This document shows positions 26,667 through 34,556 of a DNA stretch of 39,688 nucleotides, piece by piece. Under the pieces are notes generated by a model. The model worked only from the letters and a program-made list of their open reading frames with translations, was not told the DNA's origin and did no database searches. Source of the DNA: JAFAHS01 sp046728175 (lineage in GTDB: Bacteria > Desulfobacterota > Binatia > Binatales > Binataceae). The stretch is taken from positions 1-39,688 of the forward strand of contig JBKPEA010000085.1 in NCBI GenBank assembly GCA_046728175.1. Reading direction: 5' to 3'. Position 1 is the stretch's first letter; the number at the start of each line of letters is the position of its first letter. The position numbers and the translations under genes were made by a program.

Positions 26667-26688
26667 AGCCGAAGTTGTCGCTTCGGCT
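26667..26688. promoter_or_regulatory. hairpin/dyad in divergent promoter region
   Basis: Perfect 8-bp inverted repeat AGCCGAAG/CTTCGGCT with a 6-base spacer, between the divergent broken crotonase and SnoaL-like gene. It could be an operator or a structured leader. Several dyads of this size are expected by chance in a window this long. Confidence 0.2.
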
Positions 26689-26864
26689 CAACCGCCCCGA
26701 CAGCCGTTCGTGGCCAGTTCTCTGTTGCGATGGCCATTCTCGAAAGCGCTTTAGCCAGCGCTCCTCGAGCCTGGAACGTTGTCGGTATATGAGACTCTAC
26801 TTCTTCACGCAGTAATTGACGCAAAGTGAGGGCGCGTACTATCTCACACGCCGGGACCGAGAAA

Positions 26865-27369
26865 ATGACAGCAAAAGCAGGCACTCGTGTCTTGGTGTTA
26901 CTTGCCATCATGGGGATTGCCGTCGTGCCTATCTCCTACCCTCAAACGTCGAGCGACAGTGATAAAGCTGAGCTCCTGGCTCTCAACCAGCATCTGATGA
27001 ACGCTTTCGACAGCAAAGATGCAAGCGCGTTTATCGCCTTCTACTCGGATGATCCTGAACGCAATCCTCTTCGAGGACACCGTCCCCCCTTCAGCTCGAC
27101 AAAGCGGCGCTACGCAAAGCGAATGAGAGGTTTTTTAAATCGGTGTCCGACTTTCATGGACCCATGGAGTCGATAGATGTGCTGGTAAGCGGCGACCTTG
27201 GGGTCGTACGTTCCCTTATTATGAACACCTGGACCGACACGAATGTGGCACACATTCGCAAATCAGCCGCTACGCTCAAGCGGACAGAAAAGAGGGTGGT
27301 AAATGGCTCATCGGGCATGAACATTTCTCAGTTCCGTTCGATCACGCAACCCTCAATGCCAAGCCGTAA
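26865..27369 (+). pseudogene. secreted SnoaL/DUF4440-like (NTF2-fold) protein broken by three frameshifts
   Basis: ATG 26865 opens a signal-peptide-like start (MTAKAGTRVLVLLAIMGIAV) and an NTF2-fold first helix, LLALNQHLMNAFDSKDASAFIAFYSDD. Frame changes at about 27054-27057 (one extra base; NAILFEDTV follows in the next frame), again at the six-C run 27084-27089 (one extra C), and at about 27293-27295 (one missing base). Piecing the frames together gives LQLDKAALRKANERFFKSV, FHGPMESIDVLVSGDLGVV, MNTWTDTN, and finally GGKWLIGHEHFSVPFD ending at TAA 27367. This is a complete SnoaL-like protein of about 165 residues. The order and spacing of motifs are intact, so decay, if real, is recent. Confidence 0.75.
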
Positions 27370-27748
27370 ATGGTCGCCCGAATCGGCGTCGCGGTGGCGC
27401 GTAAAAGGAATGCATGAAAAAGGTCCCGCCGAGCAAGTCATCGCCAGACAAATGCAGCCATTGGGGTGTTCCTAAAACGATCCCGGCCGCGATGAGGCTT
27501 ATTCAATCCTCGCTGTGAAAAACGCTGAGGTTCAGGTTAGAAATACCGCTCGTGAAACGCCTTCCCCCCAAAGCCCGAGCGTCCGCAGCTGGGCTTTTCA
27601 GAAACGTCGTCCTTCCTCGATTCCCATTCCCGATGTAATGCGCCTGCTCGACCCCGTCGGAAAGTAACAGGAAACCTCAGGCTTCTGCGGCTAAGCCAGT
27701 GAGACCTGGCCCTTAGCCCCGAGCACCTGCAAGCTAGATTGGAGACCT
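27370..27748. other. intergenic region downstream of hisG
   Basis: About 380 bp between the broken SnoaL-like gene (+) and hisG (-), which are convergent. I see no gene, RNA fold or clear terminator. Confidence 0.45.
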
Positions 27749-28672
27749 TCAGCCGATGATCTTATTGAGTGGATACTCGACTATTCCTACCGCGCCTGCC
27801 TCGAGCAGTTTGGGGAACAGCTCCCGAACGGTCTGCTCCGCGATCACGGTTTCGACGGCGAGCCACTCCTTACCCTTGAGATTCGGGTGCGGGTAGAGCG
27901 GCGACACGGTCGGGGCGGTGATGGACGGGAGCAGCTCTATAACTTTTTCAAGGTTTTCACGGGCGACGTTCATTTTGATTCCGACGCGGCTCTCCGCATC
28001 AAGCGCACCACGAATCAGTACCCCGATCTGCCGAATCTTCGCTTGCTTCCAGCGGTCGTCCCATGACTGCGGATTTGCGACCAGGACCGGATTCGAGGTC
28101 AGCAGCTCCTCGACAACCCTGAGGCCGTTGGCGCGCAAGGAAGATCCGGTTTCGGTCACGTCGACTGCCGCATCGACGATCCCTTCGGCCACCTTGGCTT
28201 CGGTCGCTCCCCACGAAAATTCAACTTCTGCTTTAATTTTGCGCTGAGCGAAGACTCGCCGGACGAACCCCACGATCTCGGTCGCTACGCGCTTGCCCTC
28301 CAGGTCTTCCAGGCACCTGACTGGCGACCGTTCCGCAACGTACAGCACCCAGCGGGAAGGATTCAAAGAGACCTTGGAGTAGACGAAGCTTTCGACTGCG
28401 ACGAGCTTAACGTTGTTCTCGACAATCCAGTCACTGCCGGTAATTCCGGCATCGAGCGAGCCATCCGCAATATAACGCGGCATCTCCTGGGGGCGGAGAA
28501 TCCTGCAGGCCAGCGACGCATCGTCGATATTGGGGACGTAGGAACGCGCGTCGACCGAGATTCGCCAGCCGGATCTGCGCATTAACTCCAGCGTCTGCTG
28601 CTCGAGGCTGCCCTTGGGAATTCCGAATTTGAGAGTCGCCTCGGACGTTTGCTCAGCTTTGCGCTGTTTCAT
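27749..28672 (-). CDS. hisG: ATP phosphoribosyltransferase HisG, long (self-regulated) form
   Basis: First step of histidine synthesis: ATP + PRPP to phosphoribosyl-ATP, in the cytoplasm. 307 residues: a bilobal catalytic part (GIPKGSLE, GITGSDWIVE) with the PRPP loop VDVTETGSSLRANG (170-183), then a C-terminal ACT-like regulatory domain from about 225 (VGIKMNVARENLEKV ... VGIVEYPLNKIIG). That tail marks the hexameric long form, which is feedback-inhibited by histidine and needs no HisZ. ATG 28672 overlaps the hisI stop by 4 bases, so the two are translationally coupled. No attenuator-like leader is visible before hisI. Confidence 0.96.
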   Translation of the reverse strand: MKQRKAEQTSEATLKFGIPKGSLEQQTLELMRRSGWRISVDARSYVPNIDDASLACRILRPQEMPRYIADGSLDAGITGSDWIVENNVKLVAVESFVYSKVSLNPSRWVLYVAERSPVRCLEDLEGKRVATEIVGFVRRVFAQRKIKAEVEFSWGATEAKVAEGIVDAAVDVTETGSSLRANGLRVVEELLTSNPVLVANPQSWDDRWKQAKIRQIGVLIRGALDAESRVGIKMNVARENLEKVIELLPSITAPTVSPLYPHPNLKGKEWLAVETVIAEQTVRELFPKLLEAGAVGIVEYPLNKIIG

Positions 28673-29091
28673 CGAGGCGTCTTTGACTGATGCCCATAAG
28701 CGGGCCCGTACTTGGCGGGGTCTACCCTACGTGGCTCGACTTCGCGCCATTCGCCATTTTCAAGCCGGCGGTAGAAGCATGACTCGTGGCCGGTGTGACA
28801 CGCCGCCCTGTCGCCCATTTGCTCAACCACGAGCACGATGGTGTCCTGGTCACAGTCGATGCGGATCTCCCTGACGACTTGGAAATTTCCGGACTCCTCG
28901 CCCTTGCGCCACAGCTGCTCGCGGCTGCGCGAGAAATAGCAGGCGCGACCGGTCGCGACGGTTTCCTCAAATGCTTCGCGGTTCATGTAGGCAAACATCA
29001 GGACGCGCTGGCTGGCGTGGTCGACAGCAACCACCGGGACTACACCGTTGCCTTTCGCGAAATCGATTGCCGCCGATGCTAGCGTTGTCAT
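28669..29091 (-). CDS. hisI: phosphoribosyl-AMP cyclohydrolase HisI
   Basis: Third step of histidine synthesis: hydrolytic opening of the purine ring of phosphoribosyl-AMP. 140 residues, monofunctional (no HisE pyrophosphatase domain fused). The family block VLMFAYMNREAFEETVATG is followed by the metal-binding DCDQD (Cys80, Asp81, Asp83) and the zinc cysteines in ACHTGHESCFYR (Cys98, Cys105). The start is ATG 29091, with AAGGA just before it. First gene of the hisI-hisG pair. The rest of the his genes must lie elsewhere. Confidence 0.96.
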   Translation of the reverse strand: MTTLASAAIDFAKGNGVVPVVAVDHASQRVLMFAYMNREAFEETVATGRACYFSRSREQLWRKGEESGNFQVVREIRIDCDQDTIVLVVEQMGDRAACHTGHESCFYRRLENGEWREVEPRRVDPAKYGPAYGHQSKTPR

Positions 29092-29354
29092 AGTCCTTAG
29101 TCTCAGCGCCGGACCGCCATGGGAGGTGATTCGTACCGCGAGAACTAGTAAGTATTTGTGAAAGGCGGACCTGATTCAACGCCACCCACGCGGTAACTGG
29201 CCGTTCCCGAAAAAAGTGCCTTGGTCGTTGCGAAAGGCGGGCTCAGCGCCTGAATTTCGGGCCGCCAGCGTCGGTGGTTCACCGCGGATGCTTTCCTTTG
29301 GGGTAGCTGGCGAGTAAATTTGCGCTGCTTATGAAGATGTTCCCGGAGCCGGTC

Positions 29355-30218
29355 ATGGCGATTTTGCCGCCGTCACGCCCGCGCCTGACTCTGCTCGTTA
29401 CTTTCGTCCTTGGCCTCGCGCTCAGCGCCTGTCACCCGAGCCCGGCCGGATTTTTGCAGAAGCATCCGAACGTAGAGCCGTTCAATTTTCAAATTGCGCT
29501 GGGACCCAATCAGTATCAGATAGCCGGCTACCTGGCGCGCAGCAGCGATGCCGGCCGCCTTCCCGCGCTGCTGGTGTTAAGCGGCGACGGGGATAGTGCG
29601 GAGCGCTGTGTCGATGCGAACAGCGGGGTGGTGACGATGGGAATTCACGTCGCCTGCGTCAGCATTCCCGGCTACGGCCGCTCCTCGGGGCCAGGGCGTT
29701 TCGTGGGTCCGCCAACCGTGGCGGCCTCGCGACGCGCGCTCGACCTGCTGGCGGCGCGGCCCGAGGTGGATCCCGCCAAGGTCGCGGTCTGGGGATCCGG
29801 CGACGGTGCCGTCGCGGCCGGTTTGCTGATGGACTACGATTCGCGTCCGCGCGCGCTTATTCTCCAGTCGGGCGCGTACGACCTGCTGAAACTGTGGCCA
29901 CAGGCTCCGCTCCGCACCAAGCTTGCGATCATTCATCAGGTGTGGCCCAGCAAGCGCGTGCTCGCGGAGCGCAGTGTAATTCAGCATCTTCCGGAGCGGC
30001 TGGATTGCAGTGTCCTGATTATTCACGGCGAGGGTGACCGCGCCATGCCTGTCAGCCAAGCCGTGAGGCTAGCCACTGCGCTGCGGGAACGCGGTGCGCA
30101 CGTCGAGACACGCTACTATCCGGACGCTTCGCATCACATTGCGAAGCGGATTATCGAGCCCGAGTTGCGCGCCTTCTTGCGGGAGAACCTATTGCAGACC
30201 GCGCAAGCCGGCGACTGA
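29355..30218 (+). CDS. lipoprotein alpha/beta hydrolase
   Basis: A 287-residue predicted lipoprotein with an alpha/beta-hydrolase domain. I chose ATG 29355 because GGAG lies 6 bases upstream; the ATG at 29331 has no ribosome-binding site. The signal ends at lipobox LSAC (Cys26). The catalytic triad can be read: nucleophile Ser148 in VWGSGDGA, Asp228 in HGEGDRAMP and His260 in DASHH. The family is close to dienelactone hydrolase/S9 peptidase-like hydrolases. It probably acts as an esterase or peptidase in the periplasm, anchored to a membrane; substrate unknown. It is convergent with the peroxiredoxin (6 bp apart). Confidence 0.85.
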   Translation: MAILPPSRPRLTLLVTFVLGLALSACHPSPAGFLQKHPNVEPFNFQIALGPNQYQIAGYLARSSDAGRLPALLVLSGDGDSAERCVDANSGVVTMGIHVACVSIPGYGRSSGPGRFVGPPTVAASRRALDLLAARPEVDPAKVAVWGSGDGAVAAGLLMDYDSRPRALILQSGAYDLLKLWPQAPLRTKLAIIHQVWPSKRVLAERSVIQHLPERLDCSVLIIHGEGDRAMPVSQAVRLATALRERGAHVETRYYPDASHHIAKRIIEPELRAFLRENLLQTAQAGD

Positions 30219-30224
30219 GGCCCC

Positions 30225-30761
30225 TCACTCGATCTCTTTGAGCGCCGCGAGCACCTGCTCGGTGTGGCCGGCGACCTTCACTTTGGGAAATACCTTGCGC
30301 ACTACGCCATCCTTGCCGATAACGAAGGTGGTGCGCTCGATTCCCATGAATTCGCGCCCATAAAGGGATTTCTTCTTGTACACGCCGTAGGCGCGCCCGA
30401 CCCCATTTCCCGCGTCGCTCAGCAGGGGGAAGTTCAAGTCGTATTTCGCGCGGAACTTCTCATGTAAGGCCGCCGAGTCGCCGCTGATCCCGACCACCTG
30501 CGCACCGGCCGACCGTAGCGCCGCCTGCTGGTCGCGAAAGCTGCAAGCTTCGATCGTGCATCCCGGCGTCAGGTCCTTCGGGTAGAAGTAGAGCACGAGC
30601 TTCTGGGACCCGATCAGATCAGCCAGCTTGACGGTGTTCCCGGCATGGTCGGCCAGCGCAAAACCGGGCGCTTTGCGGCCTTGCAGCGAAGTCGAGTCTT
30701 TACCGGCCGCTGTTCCGGCAGTCGATTTACCCTTGGGTGGAGCTTTTTTCTTGGTCGGCAT
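30225..30761 (-). CDS. bcp: thioredoxin-dependent peroxiredoxin, Bcp/PrxQ type
   Basis: Reduces hydrogen peroxide and organic hydroperoxides with thioredoxin as electron donor. 178 residues, including a Lys/Pro/Gly-rich, probably disordered extension of about 25 residues before the thioredoxin fold. The peroxidatic Cys68 in LTPGCT and the resolving Cys73 (EACSF), five residues on, are the atypical two-Cys Bcp arrangement; Thr65 of the PxxxT/SxxC-type motif is also present. ATG 30761 was chosen over the upstream in-frame start because the MPTKKK tail begins there. Convergent with the hydrolase and divergent from thrB. Confidence 0.93.
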   Translation of the reverse strand: MPTKKKAPPKGKSTAGTAAGKDSTSLQGRKAPGFALADHAGNTVKLADLIGSQKLVLYFYPKDLTPGCTIEACSFRDQQAALRSAGAQVVGISGDSAALHEKFRAKYDLNFPLLSDAGNGVGRAYGVYKKKSLYGREFMGIERTTFVIGKDGVVRKVFPKVKVAGHTEQVLAALKEIE

Positions 30762-30901
30762 GGGGTTTGATTTAGGCGCTGAGAGGGGCTGACGCAATGA
30801 TTTCGCCCCCTGTTTCCGGCGAAAATCCGGGTTGCCTGGAGTACTAAAGACCGCTCAAAACTGCATACCGAGCGTTTAGGCGTGAGATTTCCGGACCCTA
30901 G

Positions 30902-30930
30902 TTGACCCGCCTTGAGCTTGGCTCTAAACT
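30902..30930 (+). promoter_or_regulatory. candidate sigma70 promoter for thrB
   Basis: TTGACC (30902-30907), an exact 17-bp spacer and TAAACT (30925-30930); five and four of six consensus bases. It lies 34 bp before the thrB ATG, giving a short leader. It also argues against the TTG at 30902 as a start codon. Confidence 0.5.
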
Positions 30931-30964
30931 TCCCGCGGATTCCGCGGGCGCAGCAGATCTTTCC

Positions 30965-31999
30965 ATGGCCGTCTATACCGAACTGAACAAACCGTTCCTC
31001 AAGGAACTGGCCGACGATTACTCACTGGGACGAATAACGAGCGCGACCGCAATCCCGCAGGGTTCGATCAACAGCAACTACCTGATCGAAGCCGCCAAGG
31101 GAAAATTCCTGCTCCGTATCGATGAAGTAAAGAGCGAGAACGAACTCAAGCGCGAAATCGATCTGCTGTCCTTTCTGCGCAAGCACGCTTTCCCTTGTCC
31201 GCATCCAATGCAGGATCGGATGGGCCGCTACCATCGCGCCTTCAACAACAAGTGCGTGTCGCTGTTCAAGTATCAGGAGGGCAAGGTTCCCGCTCCCGAG
31301 AAGCTTAAGTTCTCGCAGCTGGAGACCATCGGGCACGCGATCGGCGAGCTCCACGTGATCGGAAAAGCGTACAAGAAGGGAATCGACAACCGGTTCAGCT
31401 TCGAACGCATCGCCGATCTGTACCTGAACGTGAGGAGCCGTCTGCCCAATTACTTTCGCAAGATCTGCAGGACCCTCGACGACGAAATCGAGTATCTGAC
31501 CCGATATCTCGAAGGCAAGCTGCCCAAGGGCGTGATCCACGGAGACATATTCTCGGACAACCTGCTGTTCCGCGGCGAGAAGCTGATGGCGGTGCTCGAC
31601 TTCGAGTCCGCGTGCCGCGGCAAGTTTATCTTCGATATCGCTACCGCCGTGAACGCGCTGTGCTTCGTGCGCGGCGGCTATTCGCTGGAGCGGTTCCGCG
31701 CGCTGCTCGGCGGCTACGAATCGGTCAGGACCTTGTCGCTCGCCGAATGGGACGCGTTTCCCAACGAGCTGAGGTTCTCGTCGCTGCGCTTCACCGTAAC
31801 GCGTCTGCACGATTTCTTCCTGCAGCCAATCGACGGTGCCAAGCGAATCGACAAGGACTTCCGCGAATTCTTCGACCGCCTGCGCGTGCTGCGGCGCGAG
31901 AAGGAGGGCGGCATGGAACCGCTGCTCATGGCGATGGCGACCGGCTACGACTACCGCAAGTATCAGAAGGTAAAGGCGACCGAGCGCCGACAGGCTTAG
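30965..31999 (+). CDS. thrB: homoserine kinase, ThrB type II (APH-fold)
   Basis: Phosphorylates L-homoserine on the way to threonine. The 344-residue protein has the aminoglycoside-phosphotransferase fold of type II homoserine kinases, not the GHMP fold of enteric ThrB. It shows the N-terminal MAVYTELN, the nucleotide loop GSINSNYLIE, the catalytic HGDIFSDNLLF (191-202) and the metal-binding LDFESAC (211-217). ATG 30965 matches the family N-terminus; the longer frame back to TTG 30902 would include the promoter. The C-terminal tail of about 25 charged residues is longer than in pseudomonad homologues. First gene of a run of + strand metabolic genes. Another small-molecule kinase of this fold is less likely. 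Confidence 0.85.
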   Translation: MAVYTELNKPFLKELADDYSLGRITSATAIPQGSINSNYLIEAAKGKFLLRIDEVKSENELKREIDLLSFLRKHAFPCPHPMQDRMGRYHRAFNNKCVSLFKYQEGKVPAPEKLKFSQLETIGHAIGELHVIGKAYKKGIDNRFSFERIADLYLNVRSRLPNYFRKICRTLDDEIEYLTRYLEGKLPKGVIHGDIFSDNLLFRGEKLMAVLDFESACRGKFIFDIATAVNALCFVRGGYSLERFRALLGGYESVRTLSLAEWDAFPNELRFSSLRFTVTRLHDFFLQPIDGAKRIDKDFREFFDRLRVLRREKEGGMEPLLMAMATGYDYRKYQKVKATERRQA

Positions 32000-32084
32000 T
32001 CCTGGGCACCCTGGCGCTCCCCGCTTGCATGGTTCCTCGCAACCTTCACGCGCGCGCGTCCCGCGTCGGGAGCGGAGCAGCTGA

Positions 32085-32987
32085 GTGTCGTCACTAGCCG
32101 AAACTCTGGGCGCGTCGCGGCCCGCCGTATGGCTGGAAGTGGCGCCACCGCGCGGCGCCAACCCAGCGCTGCTGCTTAAGCGTCTGGAAGCCTTCGCCGG
32201 GCACGTCGATGCGATCAATCTGACCGACAACGCGCTCGGCCGGGTAAAAATGTCGGGCTTGGTGTTTGCTTCTTTCATTAAGGCAAGACTGGGAATTCCG
32301 GTCGTGCTTAATTTTTCCTGCCGCCATCGCAACCGTTATGCACTCAAGTCCGACCTGCTTGGCGCTGCAGCTTTAGGCATCGACGGCATAGTCGCGGTGG
32401 CGGGCGACCGGGTGCCAAACGAGCATCCGGAGCGTTCTGCCGAGGTGCGCGACCTGAATCCATTCGGCCTGCTCGAGATGATTGCTGCGCTGAATCGAGG
32501 CGACACCAGCGAAGGACGGGCGCCGCTCAAAACCCTGCCCAGGCTCTACCCTGGCGCGGTGGCCAACCCCAACCGAGAAGACTTCGATCGCGAGATCGGC
32601 ATGCTTGAGCGCAAGGCGCGGGCGGGCGCGAAATTCGTGATTACCCAACCGGTCTTCCAGACCGCTGTTGTGCATCGCTTTGAGGCGCAGGCCAAGCGGC
32701 TCTCCGTCCATGCGATGTTTGGAATCCTTCCGGTCAAGCGCGCGTCGATGGCCGATCATATCAAGCAGCAGGTCGCGGACTTGCGCGGTGCGCGCGAACA
32801 CTTCGATCGCTACACAGGAATGTCCGAGGCGGAAGCACGCGCCTTTTCGGTGCGAGAGAATCTAGCACTGATGAAATCGTTGGCCGGCGAGGTAGCGGGA
32901 TTTAACATCATGAGCGGCGGCGGGACCTCACTGGCGATCGAACTGGCCCTGGAGTTCAGCAAATGGCGAATGCACGCAAACCGGTAG
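32085..32987 (+). CDS. metF: methylenetetrahydrofolate reductase family protein
   Basis: Reduces 5,10-methylene-tetrahydrofolate to 5-methyl-tetrahydrofolate for methionine synthesis or C1 metabolism, using FAD. 300 residues, the length of bacterial MetF. Glu18 in LEVAPPRG is at the catalytic Glu position, and Asp108 in VAVAGDRVP at the flavin/folate Asp position; GAKFVITQPVF matches the conserved folate-contact strand. The start is GTG 32085. Its 3' end overlaps folE by 25 bp in another frame, so the two are almost certainly cotranscribed. Sequence identity to enteric MetF looks low, so electron donor and exact role are not certain. Confidence 0.85.
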   Translation: MSSLAETLGASRPAVWLEVAPPRGANPALLLKRLEAFAGHVDAINLTDNALGRVKMSGLVFASFIKARLGIPVVLNFSCRHRNRYALKSDLLGAAALGIDGIVAVAGDRVPNEHPERSAEVRDLNPFGLLEMIAALNRGDTSEGRAPLKTLPRLYPGAVANPNREDFDREIGMLERKARAGAKFVITQPVFQTAVVHRFEAQAKRLSVHAMFGILPVKRASMADHIKQQVADLRGAREHFDRYTGMSEAEARAFSVRENLALMKSLAGEVAGFNIMSGGGTSLAIELALEFSKWRMHANR

Positions 32988-33595
32988 TCCATCGGCTCAC
33001 AAACCGTCAGGAATCCCAGTCCGGAGAACGCGACCGCACCCGAAGTGAGGAAGCGGTCCGCGCGCTGCTGTCGCACGTCGGCGAGGACCCGGGGCGCGAA
33101 GGCCTCCTGCGCACACCGACGCGGATGGTTCAGGCGCTGGAATTTTTGACCAGCGGTTACCTGCTGGACCCCAAGGATGCGATCAACGGGGCGTTGTTCG
33201 TGGAAGAGGACTACCAGGAGATGATCCTTTGCAAGGATCTCGACTTTTACTCCCTCTGCGAGCATCACCTGCTGCCGTTCATGGGCAAAGCGCACGTAGC
33301 ATATCTGCCCAACAAGCGAATCGTCGGAATCTCCAAGCTCGCGCGGATGGTTGAGATCTACTGTCGCCGCCTCCAGGTGCAGGAGCGCCTCACCACCCAG
33401 ATAGCGCAGACTCTGATGGAGGAGATCGATCCGCTCGGGGTGGCCGTCGTTCTGGAAGCCGAACACCTGTGCATGCGGATGCGCGGCGTGCAGAAGCAGA
33501 ATTCCAAGATGACCACGTCGGCGATGCTCGGTGCGTTCCGTACCAACATGGAAACGCGTCAGGAGTTCATGAATCTGATTCGTAACGGAAAGTAG
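32963..33595 (+). CDS. folE: GTP cyclohydrolase I
   Basis: Converts GTP to 7,8-dihydroneopterin triphosphate, the entry to tetrahydrofolate synthesis. 210 residues. The zinc ligands are visible: Cys99 and His102 in YSLCEHHLLPF, and Cys170 in EHLCMRMRGV. The N-terminal extension (about 1-28) is charged and variable. ATG 32963 lies inside metF; the Thr/Pro-rich block GREGLLRTPTRM begins the conserved part. The 25-bp overlap with metF puts two folate genes on one transcript. rpiA follows after 22 bp. Confidence 0.97.
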   Translation: MANARKPVVHRLTNRQESQSGERDRTRSEEAVRALLSHVGEDPGREGLLRTPTRMVQALEFLTSGYLLDPKDAINGALFVEEDYQEMILCKDLDFYSLCEHHLLPFMGKAHVAYLPNKRIVGISKLARMVEIYCRRLQVQERLTTQIAQTLMEEIDPLGVAVVLEAEHLCMRMRGVQKQNSKMTTSAMLGAFRTNMETRQEFMNLIRNGK

Positions 33596-33617
33596 TCGGA
33601 ACCTCGGGGGAGCTCCG

Positions 33618-34298
33618 ATGGCACAAACCGAACCAGACCACCTGGCGGCCCTTGGCCACTACGCGTTGCGCTTTGCCAAACCGGGAGATGTGATAGGCCT
33701 CGGCACCGGGCATGCCGCGACCGCCTTTATCAATGCGCTCGGGGCCAGCCTGATTCAGGTGCGTGGCATTCCCACTTCCCGCGCCAGTGAGGAACTGGGC
33801 CGCTCTCTGGGCATCGAGATTGCCTCGCTCGCCGACGCTCCGAAAATCGACACCGACTTTGACGGAGCCGACGAGGTCGATCCGCGACTCAACCTGATCA
33901 AAGGATACGGCGGGGCGCTGGTTCGGGAAAAAATCGTCGCGGCAGCCTCACGTCGATTCATCGTGCTAGTCGGCGAGGAGAAGCTCGTCAAGCGCTTGGG
34001 GACGCGGGGGAGCCTGCCGGTCGAGGTGGTGCCGTTCGCTCTGCCCCTGGCCATGCGGCGGATCGCGGCGCTGGGTCTAAAGCCCAAGGTACGCCAGAAA
34101 GACGGCGCCGACTTCGTGAGTGACAACGGCAACCTGATCTTCGATTGCGGGGTCAAGGCGATTCGCAATCCTGCCCGCCTCGATCGCGAACTCCGCGAAA
34201 TCCCCGGCGTGGTTGGAACCGGACTCTTCGTCGGCATGGCGTCACTGGTTCTGGTGGCAAGGAACAACGGCAAGATCGATGTCCTGCGCCCGCACTAA
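33618..34298 (+). CDS. rpiA: ribose-5-phosphate isomerase A
   Basis: Interconverts ribose-5-phosphate and ribulose-5-phosphate in the pentose phosphate pathway. 226 residues, usual RpiA length. Conserved: the phosphate loop IGLGTGHAAT, the catalytic segment FDGADEVD (Asp82, Asp85), KGYGGALVREK with Lys95 and general base Glu104, and GSLPVEVVPFA. These match Asp81, Asp84, Lys94 and Glu103 of the E. coli enzyme. ATG 33618 has GGGGGAG upstream with good spacing. Close to folE (22 bp), so probably in the same transcript. Confidence 0.97.
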   Translation: MAQTEPDHLAALGHYALRFAKPGDVIGLGTGHAATAFINALGASLIQVRGIPTSRASEELGRSLGIEIASLADAPKIDTDFDGADEVDPRLNLIKGYGGALVREKIVAAASRRFIVLVGEEKLVKRLGTRGSLPVEVVPFALPLAMRRIAALGLKPKVRQKDGADFVSDNGNLIFDCGVKAIRNPARLDRELREIPGVVGTGLFVGMASLVLVARNNGKIDVLRPH

Positions 34299-34386
34299 TT
34301 CGGACGACCCGTGCCGGGGTCCCGGGCGGATGTGGCCCGTGCTGCGATTCTCCTTTCCACCCGCCAATGGCTCCATGGGTTGAGTC

Positions 34387-34401
34387 GCGCGGAAGCCGCG
34401 C
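34387..34401 (+). terminator. GC-rich hairpin after rpiA
   Basis: A 6-bp stem GCGCGG/CCGCGC with a 3-base loop, 88 bp past the rpiA stop. No T-tract follows. In a GC-rich stretch such stems are not rare. Confidence 0.2.
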
Positions 34402-34527
34402 CCGGTCTTCACCCGCGTTGCGGTGGCCGCGACCCCGCGCAGGCGCGGTCATAACACCCGTTTACCCGTCGCGCTGAACGCGCGGCGCAGCGCTAGTGGC
34501 TTGAAATCTGATACTGCGCCCAAGAGG

Positions 34528-34556
34528 ATGAAACGTGACCGCCTGGGTTTCATTTT
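34528..34556 (+). terminator. hairpin plus T-run directly before the glycerate kinase start
   Basis: ATGAAAC/GTTTCAT is a perfect 7-bp inverted repeat with a 12-base loop, and its last base begins a run of four T (34553-34556) that abuts the GTG start at 34557. It has the form of a weak intrinsic terminator or attenuator and would also cover the AAGAGG upstream of the gene. Confidence 0.35.

Noticed and set aside
31022..32332. 436-codon frame antisense to thrB and metF
   Set aside because: No recognisable domain, and it crosses two real genes and the gap between them.
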